Positions 43,686 to 52,140 are shown, numbered from the stretch's first letter. The stretch: 64,000 nt of DNA from Rhizorhabdus wittichii RW1 (GCA_000016765.1 CP000699.1:806001-870000), one strand, 5' to 3'. Translations and numbers: made by a program. Notes: a model not told the origin generated them from the sequence alone.

Positions 43686-45314
43686 TCAGGCCGCCGGCTC
43701 AGCCGCCAGACAAACGGCGTGGCGGGCGCGCAACGCCTTCTTGTCGATCTTGCCCGTCGCGGTGAGCGGCACCGCCTCGAACAGGATGCGGTCGGGCATC
43801 CACCAGCGCGCGATCCGCGGCGTCAGGAAGGTGCGGACCATCTCGACCGTCACCATCGCGCCGTCGTGCGCCTCGATCACCAGGATCGGGCGCTCCTCCC
43901 ATTTCGGATGGTGGACGCCGACGACGGCGGCGATCCGCACGCCGGGCAGGCCGACGACGATATTCTCGATGTCGATCGAGCTGATCCACTCGCCGCCCGA
44001 CTTGATCACGTCCTTGGCGCGGTCGGTGAGGCGCAGGAAGCCGTCGCCGTCGATCGTGGCGATGTCGCCCGTGTCGAACCAGCCATCGGCGTCGGCGGCG
44101 TCCTCCTCCGCGCGGAAATAGCGCCGGATCGTCCAAGGGCCGCGCACCATGAGCGCGCCCGCGCTCTCGCCGTCATGCGGCAGCGCCGCGCCATCCTCGC
44201 CGACGATCCTCAACTCGACGCCGAACTGCATCCGGCCCTGCCGGGTCCAGATGACGTCGTCGACATGATCGGCGCCCCATTCGGCGAGCGCCGGGGTCGG
44301 CGTCGCCACCACGCCGACCGGGTTGAGCTCGGTCATGCCCCAGAGCTGGAGCACCCGGACGCCATGGTCGCGCGCGAACCGTTCGGCCATCGCGCGCGGC
44401 ACCGCCGATCCGCCGATGACGATGCGGTCGAGCGTACCGGTCCCCGCCCCGCTGCGCTGGAGATGATCGAGATACATTGTCCAGATCGTCGGCACGCCGC
44501 AGGTGAAGGTGACGCCCGCCGTCTCGACCAGCTCGTGCAGGCTGGCCGCGTCCATCCGGTCGCCGGGCAGCGCGAAGGCGCAACCGTTGAGCGCGCCCGC
44601 GAAGGGCAGGCCCCAGCCGGTCGCATGGTAGAAGCTGCTGCACGGCATGATGCAGTCGAACGCCCCCAGCCCGAAGGCCGAGCCGAGGCTCGCCGCCATC
44701 GCATGCAGCACGGTCGAGCGGTGCGAGTAGAGCACGCCCTTGGGATGCCCGGTGGTGCCCGAGGTGTAGCAGAGGAAGGCCGCCGCCTTCTCGTCGAGCA
44801 GCGGCCAGTCGAACGCCGCCGTCTCGCGCGCCAGCAGCACCTCCCAGCTTTGCGCGCCGACCGAACCGGCGACGGTGCGTTCCGCGTCGCTGAACATCAC
44901 ATAATGGCGGACGGCGGGCAGCAGCGGCGCGAGCCGCTCGACCAGTTCGGCGAAGCTGCGCTCGTAGAACAGCATCGAACTGCCGGCATGGTCGATCGTA
45001 TAGGCGATCTGCTCGTCGGTCAGGCGCGGATTGGCGGTGTGCAGCACCGCGCCGATCCCCGGCGCGGCGAACATCAGCTCCATGTGGCGATGGCCGTTCC
45101 AGCCGAGCGAGCTGATCCGGTCGCCGGACCCGATGCCGAAGCGCCGCAGCATATGCGCCGCCTGCGCGGCCCGCGCCGCCAGCCCATGATAGTCGTAGCG
45201 CCACAGCGGCTCGTCGACGACCCGCGACAGGATCGCCCGCCGCGGATGCGCCGCCGCCGCATGGGCGAGCAGGCCGCTGATCAGCAGCGGCCGATCCTGC
45301 ATCAGTCCGAGCAT
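43686..45314 (-). CDS. AMP-forming acyl-CoA synthetase (medium/long-chain type)
   Basis: 542 residues. The ATP/AMP motifs are complete: P-loop YTSGTTGHPKGVLYSHRS, QLWGMTELNPVG, DGWFDTGDIATIDGDGFLRLTDRAKDVIKSGGEWIS, and the C-terminal catalytic Lys in LTATGKIDKKALR. It activates a carboxylic acid to its CoA ester. Similarity is to AlkK/medium-chain synthetases, not to PaaK phenylacetate ligases, so it does not fill the missing paaK step by sequence alone. Its 5' end abuts a palindromic repeat; ATG 45314 or ATG 45302 may be the start. The upstream minus gene is a cupin, probably in the same transcript. Confidence 0.85.
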   Translation of the reverse strand: MLGLMQDRPLLISGLLAHAAAAHPRRAILSRVVDEPLWRYDYHGLAARAAQAAHMLRRFGIGSGDRISSLGWNGHRHMELMFAAPGIGAVLHTANPRLTDEQIAYTIDHAGSSMLFYERSFAELVERLAPLLPAVRHYVMFSDAERTVAGSVGAQSWEVLLARETAAFDWPLLDEKAAAFLCYTSGTTGHPKGVLYSHRSTVLHAMAASLGSAFGLGAFDCIMPCSSFYHATGWGLPFAGALNGCAFALPGDRMDAASLHELVETAGVTFTCGVPTIWTMYLDHLQRSGAGTGTLDRIVIGGSAVPRAMAERFARDHGVRVLQLWGMTELNPVGVVATPTPALAEWGADHVDDVIWTRQGRMQFGVELRIVGEDGAALPHDGESAGALMVRGPWTIRRYFRAEEDAADADGWFDTGDIATIDGDGFLRLTDRAKDVIKSGGEWISSIDIENIVVGLPGVRIAAVVGVHHPKWEERPILVIEAHDGAMVTVEMVRTFLTPRIARWWMPDRILFEAVPLTATGKIDKKALRARHAVCLAAEPAA

Positions 45315-45318
45315 CGAA

Positions 45319-45408
45319 CGTCATGCCGGCGGAGGCCGGCATCTCCGGAGAGAGGAGCGAAGGTTGAGGCAGGAGCCGCCCGAGATGCCGGCCTCCGCCG
45401 GCATGACG
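45319..45408. repeat. Palindromic intergenic repeat, family A copy 3
   Basis: Same arms as the copy at 4839-4929 (GTCATGCCGGCGGAGGCCGG and complement), same orientation. It fills the gap between the cupin stop and the acyl-CoA synthetase start, only five bases from the latter's ATG. Confidence 0.88.
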
Positions 45409-45432
45409 GACATGGGTCGCGCATCCTGCCGA

Positions 45433-45912
45433 TCACCAATCGGCGGGCTTGTCGATATGGTCGGCGGCGTTGCCGGCCACCGCCATCTCGTACATCAGCT
45501 TGGCGTCGACGATCGCCGCGACGCTGCCGTCGGCGTTGTAGCCGACCAGTGGGCCGTTGACGGTGGCGAACATCACCATGCCGTCGGGATCGGTATCGGG
45601 GATATGGTTGATCCCGCCCGCCTCGCGGACATACCAGCCCGCACGGCCGCGATCCTCGCCATAGCCGAAGCCACCTTCGAGCAGGATGCCCTCGACCCCG
45701 CCGATATGGCCGTGGACCGGCGCCTCGTTGCTGGGTCCGACCTTGAGCAGCAGGGTGAAGCCGCCGGTCAGCGCATTGACGTTGAGCAGCTTGAACCAGG
45801 TCTCCGGCATCACCCAATCGAGCCAGGGCAGCTTGCCGACGTCATGGAAGGCCGGGCGGTGGAGCTTGGTCTGGGCGATATCGGGGCTGTCGCCCTTGGT
45901 GAGCAGCACCAT
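45433..45912 (-). CDS. Cupin-domain protein (dihydroxyacetophenone dioxygenase-like)
   Basis: 159 residues from ATG 45912 (AGGAG eight bases upstream). The cupin barrel shows LLKVGPSNEAPVHGHIGGVEGILLEGGFGYG, with metal-type His and Glu, and a second strand set AGGINHIPDTDPDGMVMFATV. It resembles the 2,4'-dihydroxyacetophenone dioxygenase/ChrR-like cupins, which cleave C-C bonds next to a ring carbonyl. The specific function is unsure. It is divergent from two SDR genes and upstream of an acyl-CoA synthetase, which fits an aromatic side-chain pathway. Confidence 0.7.
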   Translation of the reverse strand: MVLLTKGDSPDIAQTKLHRPAFHDVGKLPWLDWVMPETWFKLLNVNALTGGFTLLLKVGPSNEAPVHGHIGGVEGILLEGGFGYGEDRGRAGWYVREAGGINHIPDTDPDGMVMFATVNGPLVGYNADGSVAAIVDAKLMYEMAVAGNAADHIDKPADW

Positions 45913-45976
45913 GGTCACGTCTCCTAATGGCTGTTGTCCCGGCCACAGTGGCCGCATCGTCCGGCACGGGAAATGA

Positions 45977-46024
45977 CGGGGAACACCTACGCCCGCCGCC
46001 TTCGCCGGCCTGAGTGGTTCCCGC
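45977..46024. promoter_or_regulatory. Inverted pair of GGGAA-motifs in the cupin/SDR gap
   Basis: CGGGGAACACCTACG (45977-45991) and the opposite-strand GCGGGAACCACTCAG (46010-46024) face each other 18 bases apart. Both resemble CGGGAAATACTCACC at 42276. This points to a common regulator for the TonB receptor and the cupin/SDR genes. Confidence 0.35.
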
Positions 46025-46090
46025 TATTTGCCCCTCCCCGCCCGCTGCCTAGCCTCGGCCCGGATCAACGAAGCGGGAGGAAGCGGGACG

Positions 46091-46876
46091 GTGCGCCTGA
46101 AGGACAAGATCGCGATCGTCACCGGCGGCGCGTCGGGCATCGGCCGGGCGACGGCGCTGACCTTCGCCCGCGAGGGCGCCCGCGTCGCCGTCGCCGACAT
46201 CGACGCGGCCGGCGCCGCGCGCACCGCCGCCCAGATCGGCGAGCAGGCGATGGCGATCGCCTTCGACGTCGCCGACGAAGCCGCCTGGGCCGACGCCGCG
46301 CGGCGCACGGTCGATCGCTTCGGCCGGCTCGACATCCTCGCCAATATCGCCGGGATCGGCTTTCCGGGCACGATCCTCGACCTGACCATGGACCAGTGGA
46401 ACAGGATGATCGCGGTCAACCTGACCGGCGTCATGCTCGGCTGCCAGGCGGCGATCCGCGCGATCACCGCCAGCGGCGGCAGCGGCGCGATCGTCAACGT
46501 CTCCTCGCTCGCCGGGCTGGTCGGCATCTCCGACGTCGCCGGCTATTGCGGGTCGAAGGGCGGCGTGACGACGCTCAGCAAGTCGGTCGCGCTGTTCTGC
46601 GCCGAGCGCGGCCTGCCGATCCGCTGCGTCTCGGTCCATCCCACCTATGTCGACAGCGAGATGCTCGATCCGATCGCCGATGCGGTCGGCGGACGGCAGG
46701 CGATGGTCGACGCGATGGCGCGGCTGGTGCCGATCGGCCGGATCGCGACGCCGCAGGACATCGCCAACGCCATCCTCTTCGCGGCCTCCGACGAAGCTGC
46801 GATGATGAGCGGGCATGCGCTGGTCATCGACGGGGCCCAGTTGGCGGGCCCCACCAGCGCCCATTCGAAAGGCTGA
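46091..46876 (+). CDS. SDR-family oxidoreductase
   Basis: 261 residues from GTG 46091, which has GGGAGGA nine bases upstream and places the nucleotide motif TGGASGIGRATALTF at residues 12-26. The active-site Ser is in NVSSLAGLVG, and Tyr-Lys in YCGSKGG, where the usual Ala is replaced by Cys-Gly. The dimer interface reads VSVHPTYVDSEML. It uses NAD(P). Its stop is 2 bases before the next SDR gene; the two are related but not identical enzymes. Substrate unknown. Confidence 0.85.
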   Translation: MRLKDKIAIVTGGASGIGRATALTFAREGARVAVADIDAAGAARTAAQIGEQAMAIAFDVADEAAWADAARRTVDRFGRLDILANIAGIGFPGTILDLTMDQWNRMIAVNLTGVMLGCQAAIRAITASGGSGAIVNVSSLAGLVGISDVAGYCGSKGGVTTLSKSVALFCAERGLPIRCVSVHPTYVDSEMLDPIADAVGGRQAMVDAMARLVPIGRIATPQDIANAILFAASDEAAMMSGHALVIDGAQLAGPTSAHSKG

Positions 46877-46878
46877 AC

Positions 46879-47634
46879 ATGAGCGGACGGGTTTCGGGCA
46901 AGGTCATCATCGTCACGGGCGCGGCCGCCGGGCTGGGCGCGGCGATCGCGCGGCGGCTGGCCGAGGAAGGCGCCACCGTCGTCCGCACCGACATAGCGGG
47001 CGGCGACGGCGTGATCCGCCAGGACGTGACCGACGAGGGCCAGTGGCAGGCGCTGATCGCCGACGTCGCCGCGACGCACGGCCGGCTCGACGGCCTCGTC
47101 AACAATGCCGGCATCGCCGACGGCAAGGGCCCGCCCGATCCGGAGGGCGCGCTGGCCGAGGATTGGCGCCGCATCTACACGGTCAATGTCGAGGGCGTGT
47201 TCCTCGGCTGCAAGCATGCGATCCCCGCCATCGCGGCGGCCGGCGGCGGCGCGATCGTCAACATGTCGTCGATCGGCGCGCTGGTGCCGACGCCCTTCCT
47301 GTCGGCCTATGGCGCGTCGAAGGCGGCGGTGATGCAGTTCACCCGGTCGGTCGCGCTCCATTGCTGCGAGCAGGGCCATGCGATCCGCTGCAACAGCGTC
47401 CATCCCGGCCAGGTCCGCACCCCGATGCACGACGAGCTGATCGCGCGCACCGCGGCCGAGCACGGCCTCGACGAGGCGCAGGCGGCCGAGGCCTTCCTGT
47501 CCAAGGTGCCGATGAAGAAATGGCAGGAGGCCGTCGACATCGCCAACGGCGTGCTCTTCCTGATGTCCGACGAAGCCCGCTTCGTCACCGGCACCTCGCT
47601 GGTGGTCGACGGCGGCATGAGCCTCACCAACTAG
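46879..47634 (+). CDS. SDR-family oxidoreductase (3-alpha/cyclopentanol dehydrogenase-like)
   Basis: 251 residues. The nucleotide site is TGAAAGLGAAIARRL, the structural motif LVNNAG, the catalytic Ser in NMSSIGALV, and YGASK carries Tyr and Lys. The C-terminus VTGTSLVVDGG closes the fold. It follows the first SDR by two bases and precedes a VOC protein by 8, so the three are one operon. SDR pairs of this kind act in the oxidation of hydroxysteroids, cyclic alcohols or aromatic diols; which applies here is unknown. Confidence 0.85.
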   Translation: MSGRVSGKVIIVTGAAAGLGAAIARRLAEEGATVVRTDIAGGDGVIRQDVTDEGQWQALIADVAATHGRLDGLVNNAGIADGKGPPDPEGALAEDWRRIYTVNVEGVFLGCKHAIPAIAAAGGGAIVNMSSIGALVPTPFLSAYGASKAAVMQFTRSVALHCCEQGHAIRCNSVHPGQVRTPMHDELIARTAAEHGLDEAQAAEAFLSKVPMKKWQEAVDIANGVLFLMSDEARFVTGTSLVVDGGMSLTN

Positions 47635-47642
47635 GGAATCCC

Positions 47643-48191
47643 ATGGATCAGATCCTCGACTTCGGCCAGCCGATGGGCGGCATCATGCAGGTGGCCTATA
47701 TCGTCCCCGACATCCGCCAGGCGATCGAGCAGTATCGCGCGCGGCTGAAGACCGGCCCCTGGTTCGTCATCGACCATTTCCCACTGTTCGAGGCGCAGTA
47801 TCGCGGCCGGCCGTCCGAGTTCGACGTCAGCCTCGCCCTCACCTATTCGGGCTCGATGTGCGTCGAGCTGATCCAGCAGAACAATTGGGAGACGCCCTCG
47901 GTCTATACCGAGGTGCAGGCGAAGCGCGGCTGGGGCTTCCACCATTTCGGCGTCTCCTGCCGCGACTTCGACGCCGACGTCGCGCATTACCAGGCGCTGG
48001 GGCATGAGATGGCGCTGTACGGCGTCGCCGGGGTCGGCGCCCGCGCCGCCTATATGGACACCAGCGACGCGCTGCCCGGCATGATCGAGCTGATCGAGAT
48101 GACCGACAAGACCGAAGCCTTCTTCACGATGATGAAGACGGCGGCGGAGAATTGGGACGGCAGCGACCCGGTGCGCGTACTGGGCGCCTAG
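47643..48191 (+). CDS. VOC/glyoxalase-family protein
   Basis: 182 residues with two half-barrel repeats of the vicinal-oxygen-chelate fold: MQVAYIVPDIRQAIEQYRARLKTGPW, then GWGFHHFGVSCRDFDADVAHYQALGHEM and the acidic LPGMIELIEM. The His of HHFGV and the Glu of IELIE are in metal-ligand positions. It may be a ring-cleavage or isomerase-type enzyme. It is the third gene of the SDR-SDR-VOC transcript. No substrate can be named. Confidence 0.75.
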   Translation: MDQILDFGQPMGGIMQVAYIVPDIRQAIEQYRARLKTGPWFVIDHFPLFEAQYRGRPSEFDVSLALTYSGSMCVELIQQNNWETPSVYTEVQAKRGWGFHHFGVSCRDFDADVAHYQALGHEMALYGVAGVGARAAYMDTSDALPGMIELIEMTDKTEAFFTMMKTAAENWDGSDPVRVLGA

Positions 48192-48209
48192 CCCCCGCGC
48201 CCCATCACC

Positions 48210-48237
48210 CGTCATTCCAGCTTTCGCTGGGATGACG
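48210..48237. terminator. Hairpin between convergent VOC and Hsp70 genes
   Basis: CGTCATTCCAGC-TTTC-GCTGGGATGACG forms a 12-bp stem with one mismatch between two convergent genes. It resembles one half of the family C repeat at 17876. Confidence 0.65.
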
Positions 48238-48238
48238 T

Positions 48239-49540
48239 CTAAACTGCCCAGTCGGCGATGTTCTCCGCCTGGCCGATCAGCGCGAGGCCGTGCGCGATCG
48301 AGGTCAGCTCGCCGCCCCCGCCGATCCGCTCCTCGCCGAAGCGGCGCTCGAACGACCGGCGGATCGCCGGGATCAGCGACGAGCCGCCGGTCAGGAAGAC
48401 GCGGTCGATCGCCTCCGGCGTCACCCCGGCGCGAAGCAGCGCCGCGTCGACGGCGGTTTCGATCCGGGCGATGTCGGGGGCGATCCAGCTTTCGAAATCG
48501 GCACGGCTGACCTCGCTCGCGATGTCCAGCCCGCCGCCGGTGAAGCGGAAGCCGGCATGCTCCTCGGTCGACAGCGCGCGCTTGAGTTGGCCGACCGCGT
48601 CGTAGAGCGCATAGCCCAGCTCATTCTCGATGATCGCGATCATCCGGTCGATCGCCGCCGGCTCGACCGCGCTGCGGCGCAGCTTGCCCAGCTCGTCGAG
48701 CGTACGGCGGTTGCGCATCAGCGCCAGCTTCGACCAATCCGAGAAGTCCGAGAAATAACCGGCTGGAATTTCGAGGATCTTGTCGAAGGATCGATAGGAG
48801 CCGCCCTTGCCGAGCAGCGGCAGCACCAGCCGCTCGACGATCCGGCTGTCGAAGCGGTCCCCGGCGATGCCGACGCCGGTCGAGCTCAGCGGCACGCAGC
48901 GCGGACGCGCCTCGGGCTCGGCGACCCGGACGATCGAGAAGTCGCTGGTGCCGCCGCCGAAATCGGCGACCAGCACGGTGGTCGGCTCGGTCAGCCGCGC
49001 GGCGAAGCTGAACGCGGCGCCGAGCGGTTCGTAGACATAATGGACCTCGGCGCCGAAGCCCGCGAACATCTGGTCGTAGCGCTCTCGCGCCAGCGCCGGA
49101 TCGGCCCGCGCGCCGGCATAGTCGACCGGCCGCCCGACGACGATCCGCGCCCCGCGCCCGTCGAGCGCCCCGCCCGCATGCGCGGCGAGATGCGCCAGGA
49201 ATATCTGGCCCAGCTCCTCGAAGCGGAAGCGCTTGTGGAACACCGAGGCCTGTTCGAACAGCGGACTGGCGGCAACCGACTTGAACGACTGGATGAAGCG
49301 GCTGCCCTGCGGATAATCGAGATAGTCGGCGATCGCCCAGGGCCCCGCCGCATGCCCCAGCCCGCCGCGCTCGTCCTCGTCCTGCCAGAAGCAGAGCGCC
49401 GAGCGGAACACCGACCCGGTCGCCTGCTCGCCCGCGAACGTGACCAGTTCCGCCGCCCCGTCGTCCCGCGAAACCGCGGCGACGGTGTTGGTCGTGCCGA
49501 AATCGAGGCCGATCGCGCGGCCGGCATTTTCCTCCCGCAT
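48239..49540 (-). CDS. yegD: YegD-like Hsp70-family ATPase
   Basis: 433 residues. It carries the actin/Hsp70 nucleotide motifs: GLDFGTTNTVAAVS near the start, VADFGGGTSDFSIV in the middle and VFLTGGSSLIPAIR near the end. The peptide-binding domain of DnaK is missing, as in YegD. Function of YegD proteins is poorly known; a chaperone role is assumed. The start overlaps the stop of a small charged protein by one base (TGATG), so the two are translationally coupled, unusual for yegD. Confidence 0.85.
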   Translation of the reverse strand: MREENAGRAIGLDFGTTNTVAAVSRDDGAAELVTFAGEQATGSVFRSALCFWQDEDERGGLGHAAGPWAIADYLDYPQGSRFIQSFKSVAASPLFEQASVFHKRFRFEELGQIFLAHLAAHAGGALDGRGARIVVGRPVDYAGARADPALARERYDQMFAGFGAEVHYVYEPLGAAFSFAARLTEPTTVLVADFGGGTSDFSIVRVAEPEARPRCVPLSSTGVGIAGDRFDSRIVERLVLPLLGKGGSYRSFDKILEIPAGYFSDFSDWSKLALMRNRRTLDELGKLRRSAVEPAAIDRMIAIIENELGYALYDAVGQLKRALSTEEHAGFRFTGGGLDIASEVSRADFESWIAPDIARIETAVDAALLRAGVTPEAIDRVFLTGGSSLIPAIRRSFERRFGEERIGGGGELTSIAHGLALIGQAENIADWAV

Positions 49541-49950
49541 CAGAGCTTCATCACTCCGACGCCTTCGATCGCCTTCTCGACCGTCTCGATCGAAACGCCG
49601 AACACCTTGGCGAGGCCCTCGACCGTCGCCCCGCGCATCGCGAGCTGGCGCATCCGGCTGATGTCGACATTGGTGCGGTAGTTGCGGGTGTCGCGCACCA
49701 CCTTGGTCTCGCCGGTACGGGCGAGCGATCCCGAGGCGCGGCGCTTCGGGCGATCCTCGCGCGCCTCGGCCAGCGCGGCGCGGCGTTGCTCGTCCTCGAC
49801 GCGGCGGGCGTCGCGCGCCTGTTCGCGCAGGCGGGCGGCCTCGTCGCGCTCGGCGGCACGGCGGTCGCCGCGCGCCTGCGCGGCTTCGGCGCGCTCGGCC
49901 GCCCGGCGGCCCCGTTCCTCTTCCCGGTTGCGCGCCCGGTCGTCGTCCAT
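49540..49950 (-). CDS. Small charged coiled-coil protein with a C-terminal helix-turn-helix-like segment
   Basis: 136 residues from ATG 49950 (GAGGA seven bases upstream). Residues 1-75 are an Arg/Glu/Ala-rich helix (for example RRAAERDEAARLREQARDAR), likely a coiled coil. The last 45 read like a recognition helix pair: MRQLAMRGATVEGLAKVFGVSIETVEKAI, a Sigma70-region-4 or resolvase-like HTH. I do not recognise the family. It is coupled to the yegD-like gene by a one-base overlap, so it may be its partner, an adaptor or a regulator. Confidence 0.65.
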   Translation of the reverse strand: MDDDRARNREEERGRRAAERAEAAQARGDRRAAERDEAARLREQARDARRVEDEQRRAALAEAREDRPKRRASGSLARTGETKVVRDTRNYRTNVDISRMRQLAMRGATVEGLAKVFGVSIETVEKAIEGVGVMKL

Positions 49951-50094
49951 CGGTTTTTCCTCTGCTTCCCCGTTGCTCGCAAATGCGGCTCGCCCGGCCG
50001 CAAGCCGGGCGGCCTTGTTCGGGCCGTTCATCGATCAGTCAACGAAATTCTCTATCGTCCGCTTCGCCCCCGAACGTCGCAAGCGAACAAGATA

Positions 50095-50310
50095 ATGTTG
50101 GTAAAACAGAGAGATATCTCCGAAAATATTCCGCAGGAAATCGGGGAGGAATCCTCCTACTTCCTGCTCCGCGCCCGACAGGAAGTGGAACGCTCCGAAG
50201 CCGCCACGGCGCCGCAGGCCGTCGCCGCCCATCGCGAACTCGCCATGCTCTATTCGGTCAAGGCGCTGCTCGCCCATGCCGATGCGGATGCCGACGACGA
50301 GCCCACCTGA
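50095..50310 (+). CDS. Small conserved-looking protein of unknown function
   Basis: 71 residues, acidic at the C-terminus, with two likely helices (YFLLRARQEVERSEAATAP and AVAAHRELAMLYSVKALLAHA). The start is ATG 50095, without a strong ribosome-binding site. Its stop TGA directly abuts the stop of the convergent LuxR-type gene (zero bases apart). Codon use matches the neighbours and the frame is unbroken, so it is probably real. No function can be given. Confidence 0.55.
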   Translation: MLVKQRDISENIPQEIGEESSYFLLRARQEVERSEAATAPQAVAAHRELAMLYSVKALLAHADADADDEPT

Positions 50311-51054
50311 TCAGTCGATGATCGCCGGCAGGAATTCGCTGACCCCCGAGAAGCCGTAACGCTGATAGGCGCGCTGACGATAGGTCAGCACCGTCGCCCG
50401 GCCAATCCCCAACTCGGCCGCGATCTCGTCGGCGTTGCGGCCCGCCAGGGTCCGCGCGCAGACCTGCAACTCGCGGCCGCGCAGGTCGGGATGGACGCGC
50501 GCCAGCCGCCGTTCGAGCCGGTCGGCAAGGCTGGCCTCCGGCTGGTGCGGCTTCTGCGCGATCGCCGACAGCGCCACGCTGGCGAGCGCCGCCAGCCGCG
50601 CCGCGCCCTGCCATTCGGCGACGCCGCGCCGGTACATGCTGAGGAACAGGCTCTCCTCGCTGCCGCGCCAGCCGAAGCAGAGCTTGTCGGCGAAGGCCGG
50701 CTTGTCGAAACAGATCGCACGATAGTCGTGCAGCAATATCTGGCTGGCATGGACCCGCCGCGCGAACACCGCGCCGACCGGGGTCTCCGCCCAGATGCCG
50801 CGCGCCGGATCGTCGCGGTAGAAGCGGCGGGCGAAAATCTCCGCCCGCTCGTCCGAGCGGTCGAGCCCGCTCGACGAGGCGACGACCCGCGGCTTGCCGT
50901 CAGCGCCGAGCCGATAGGCGAACACCTCCTCGACGAAGTCGTAGCGCTGCGCCGCCGCCAGCAGCACGTCGCCGAACGTCTCGCGGCCCGCCGCCTCGAT
51001 CAGCGCCGCGCCGACATTGGGGTCCACCGGTTCGGGCAATCCGCTCCACGCCAT
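50311..51054 (-). CDS. LuxR-type transcriptional regulator
   Basis: 247 residues. The C-terminal LuxR-type DNA-binding domain is LRGRELQVCARTLAGRNADEIAAELGIGRATVLTYRQRAYQRYG. The N-terminal 170 residues form a sensor domain without the conserved Trp/Tyr/Asp set of lactone receptors, so its ligand is probably a metabolite. It is divergent from an MBL-fold/flavin-monooxygenase/DUF2783 operon, with a perfect 20-bp palindrome in the 120-bp gap. That palindrome is centred about 42.5 bases before the predicted transcription start, as for LuxR-type activators. Confidence 0.82.
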   Translation of the reverse strand: MAWSGLPEPVDPNVGAALIEAAGRETFGDVLLAAAQRYDFVEEVFAYRLGADGKPRVVASSSGLDRSDERAEIFARRFYRDDPARGIWAETPVGAVFARRVHASQILLHDYRAICFDKPAFADKLCFGWRGSEESLFLSMYRRGVAEWQGAARLAALASVALSAIAQKPHQPEASLADRLERRLARVHPDLRGRELQVCARTLAGRNADEIAAELGIGRATVLTYRQRAYQRYGFSGVSEFLPAIID

Positions 51055-51095
51055 CGCCGCTTTTCATAGCAGCCGCGCCGCGCCCGCGCGAGTCC

Positions 51096-51141
51096 TGTCC
51101 ATAGCTCTATGGACATGGAGCGATCGGCCGCGCGCTATAGC
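51096..51141 (+). promoter_or_regulatory. lux-box-like 20-bp palindrome and -10 of the MBL operon
   Basis: TGTCCATAGCTCTATGGACA (51096-51115) has two perfect 9-bp arms. TATAGC at 51136-51141 can be the -10; a start near 51148 would place the palindrome centre at about -42.5, the class II position of LuxR activators. The flanking LuxR-type gene is the natural binder. The geometry is read from the sequence; binding is inference. Confidence 0.6.
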
Positions 51142-51174
51142 CGATGCCGACAGATCACCCGAGAGGAGACGGAC

Positions 51175-52134
51175 ATGGCCAAGCCCTTCGCATCGTCGGC
51201 CGACCTTGCCGAGAAGAAAGAAACCCTCGAGATCCTCGCCGACGGCGTCTACGCGCTGACCGCCGAGGGCGACCCCAATGTCGGCGCGATCGAGGGCGAG
51301 GATTTCCTCGTCTGCTTCGAGGCGCGCGCCACCCCGGCCGCCGCGCGCGACTGGCTGGCCAAGCTGCGCGAGCACACCGACAAGCCGATCAAATATCTGG
51401 TGCTGACCCATTATCACGCGGTCCGCGTGCTGGGCGCGAGCGCGTTCGGCGCCGAGCAGATCATCACCAGCGAGACGACCCGCAAGCTGATCGAGGAGCG
51501 CGGCAAGCAGGATTGGGACAGCGAATATGGCCGCATGCCGCGCCTGTTCAAGCAGCCCGAGGAGATCCCCGGCCTGACCTGGCCGACCAAGACCTTCGAG
51601 GACGCTTTCTCGATCGAGCTGGGCGGCGATCGCGGCCGCATCGACCTGCAATTCTGCGGGCGCGGCCATACCGCCGGCGACATCGTCGCCTGGCACGAGA
51701 AGAGCCGGACGCTGTTCGCGGGCGATCTGGTCGAGGCCGAGGCGGCGCTCTACACCGGCGACGCCTTCCACTTCGATTGGTCGTCGGGCACGCTCGACAA
51801 GGTCAAGGCCTATCGCTCGGAGAACCTGATCGGCGGGCGCGGCGCGGTGGCCAAGGGCGTCGCGGCGACCGACGCCGCCGTCGAGCAGACCCGCGAATTC
51901 CTGAAGGTCATGATCGAGCAGACCGGCGCGGTCCACAAGCGCGGCGGCACGCTGAAGGAGGCGTTCGAGGCGACCCACGCCGCGCTCGGCCCCAAGTTCG
52001 GCCGCTGGCCGATCTTCGAGCATTGCCTGCCGTTCGACGTGCAGCGCCTGTGGGATGAGTTCGACGGCATCGACTGGCCGCGCATCTGGACGATGGAGCG
52101 CGACCGCGAGGTGTGGGACCTGCTGCAGGGATAA
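51175..52134 (+). CDS. MBL-fold (metallo-beta-lactamase) protein with altered metal motif
   Basis: 319 residues from ATG 51175 (GAGAGGAG upstream). The fold is clear: GVYALTAEGDPNVGAIEGEDFLV at the start, CGRGHTAGDIVAW, then FAGDLVEAE. The signature HxHxDH reads HYHAVR, so the usual Asp and third His are absent while the first two His, the later His (GRGHTAG) and Asp (AGDL) remain. It may hold one metal or have a changed reaction. It is first in an operon with a flavin monooxygenase, 6 bases apart, and a DUF2783 protein. Confidence 0.8.
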   Translation: MAKPFASSADLAEKKETLEILADGVYALTAEGDPNVGAIEGEDFLVCFEARATPAAARDWLAKLREHTDKPIKYLVLTHYHAVRVLGASAFGAEQIITSETTRKLIEERGKQDWDSEYGRMPRLFKQPEEIPGLTWPTKTFEDAFSIELGGDRGRIDLQFCGRGHTAGDIVAWHEKSRTLFAGDLVEAEAALYTGDAFHFDWSSGTLDKVKAYRSENLIGGRGAVAKGVAATDAAVEQTREFLKVMIEQTGAVHKRGGTLKEAFEATHAALGPKFGRWPIFEHCLPFDVQRLWDEFDGIDWPRIWTMERDREVWDLLQG

Positions 52135-52140
52135 GCCGCC

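Noticed and set aside
43686-45314. The acyl-CoA synthetase as the missing PaaK
   Set aside because: PaaK belongs to a different, shorter branch of the adenylate-forming family. This 542-residue protein has the AlkK/medium-chain pattern and is not beside paa genes.
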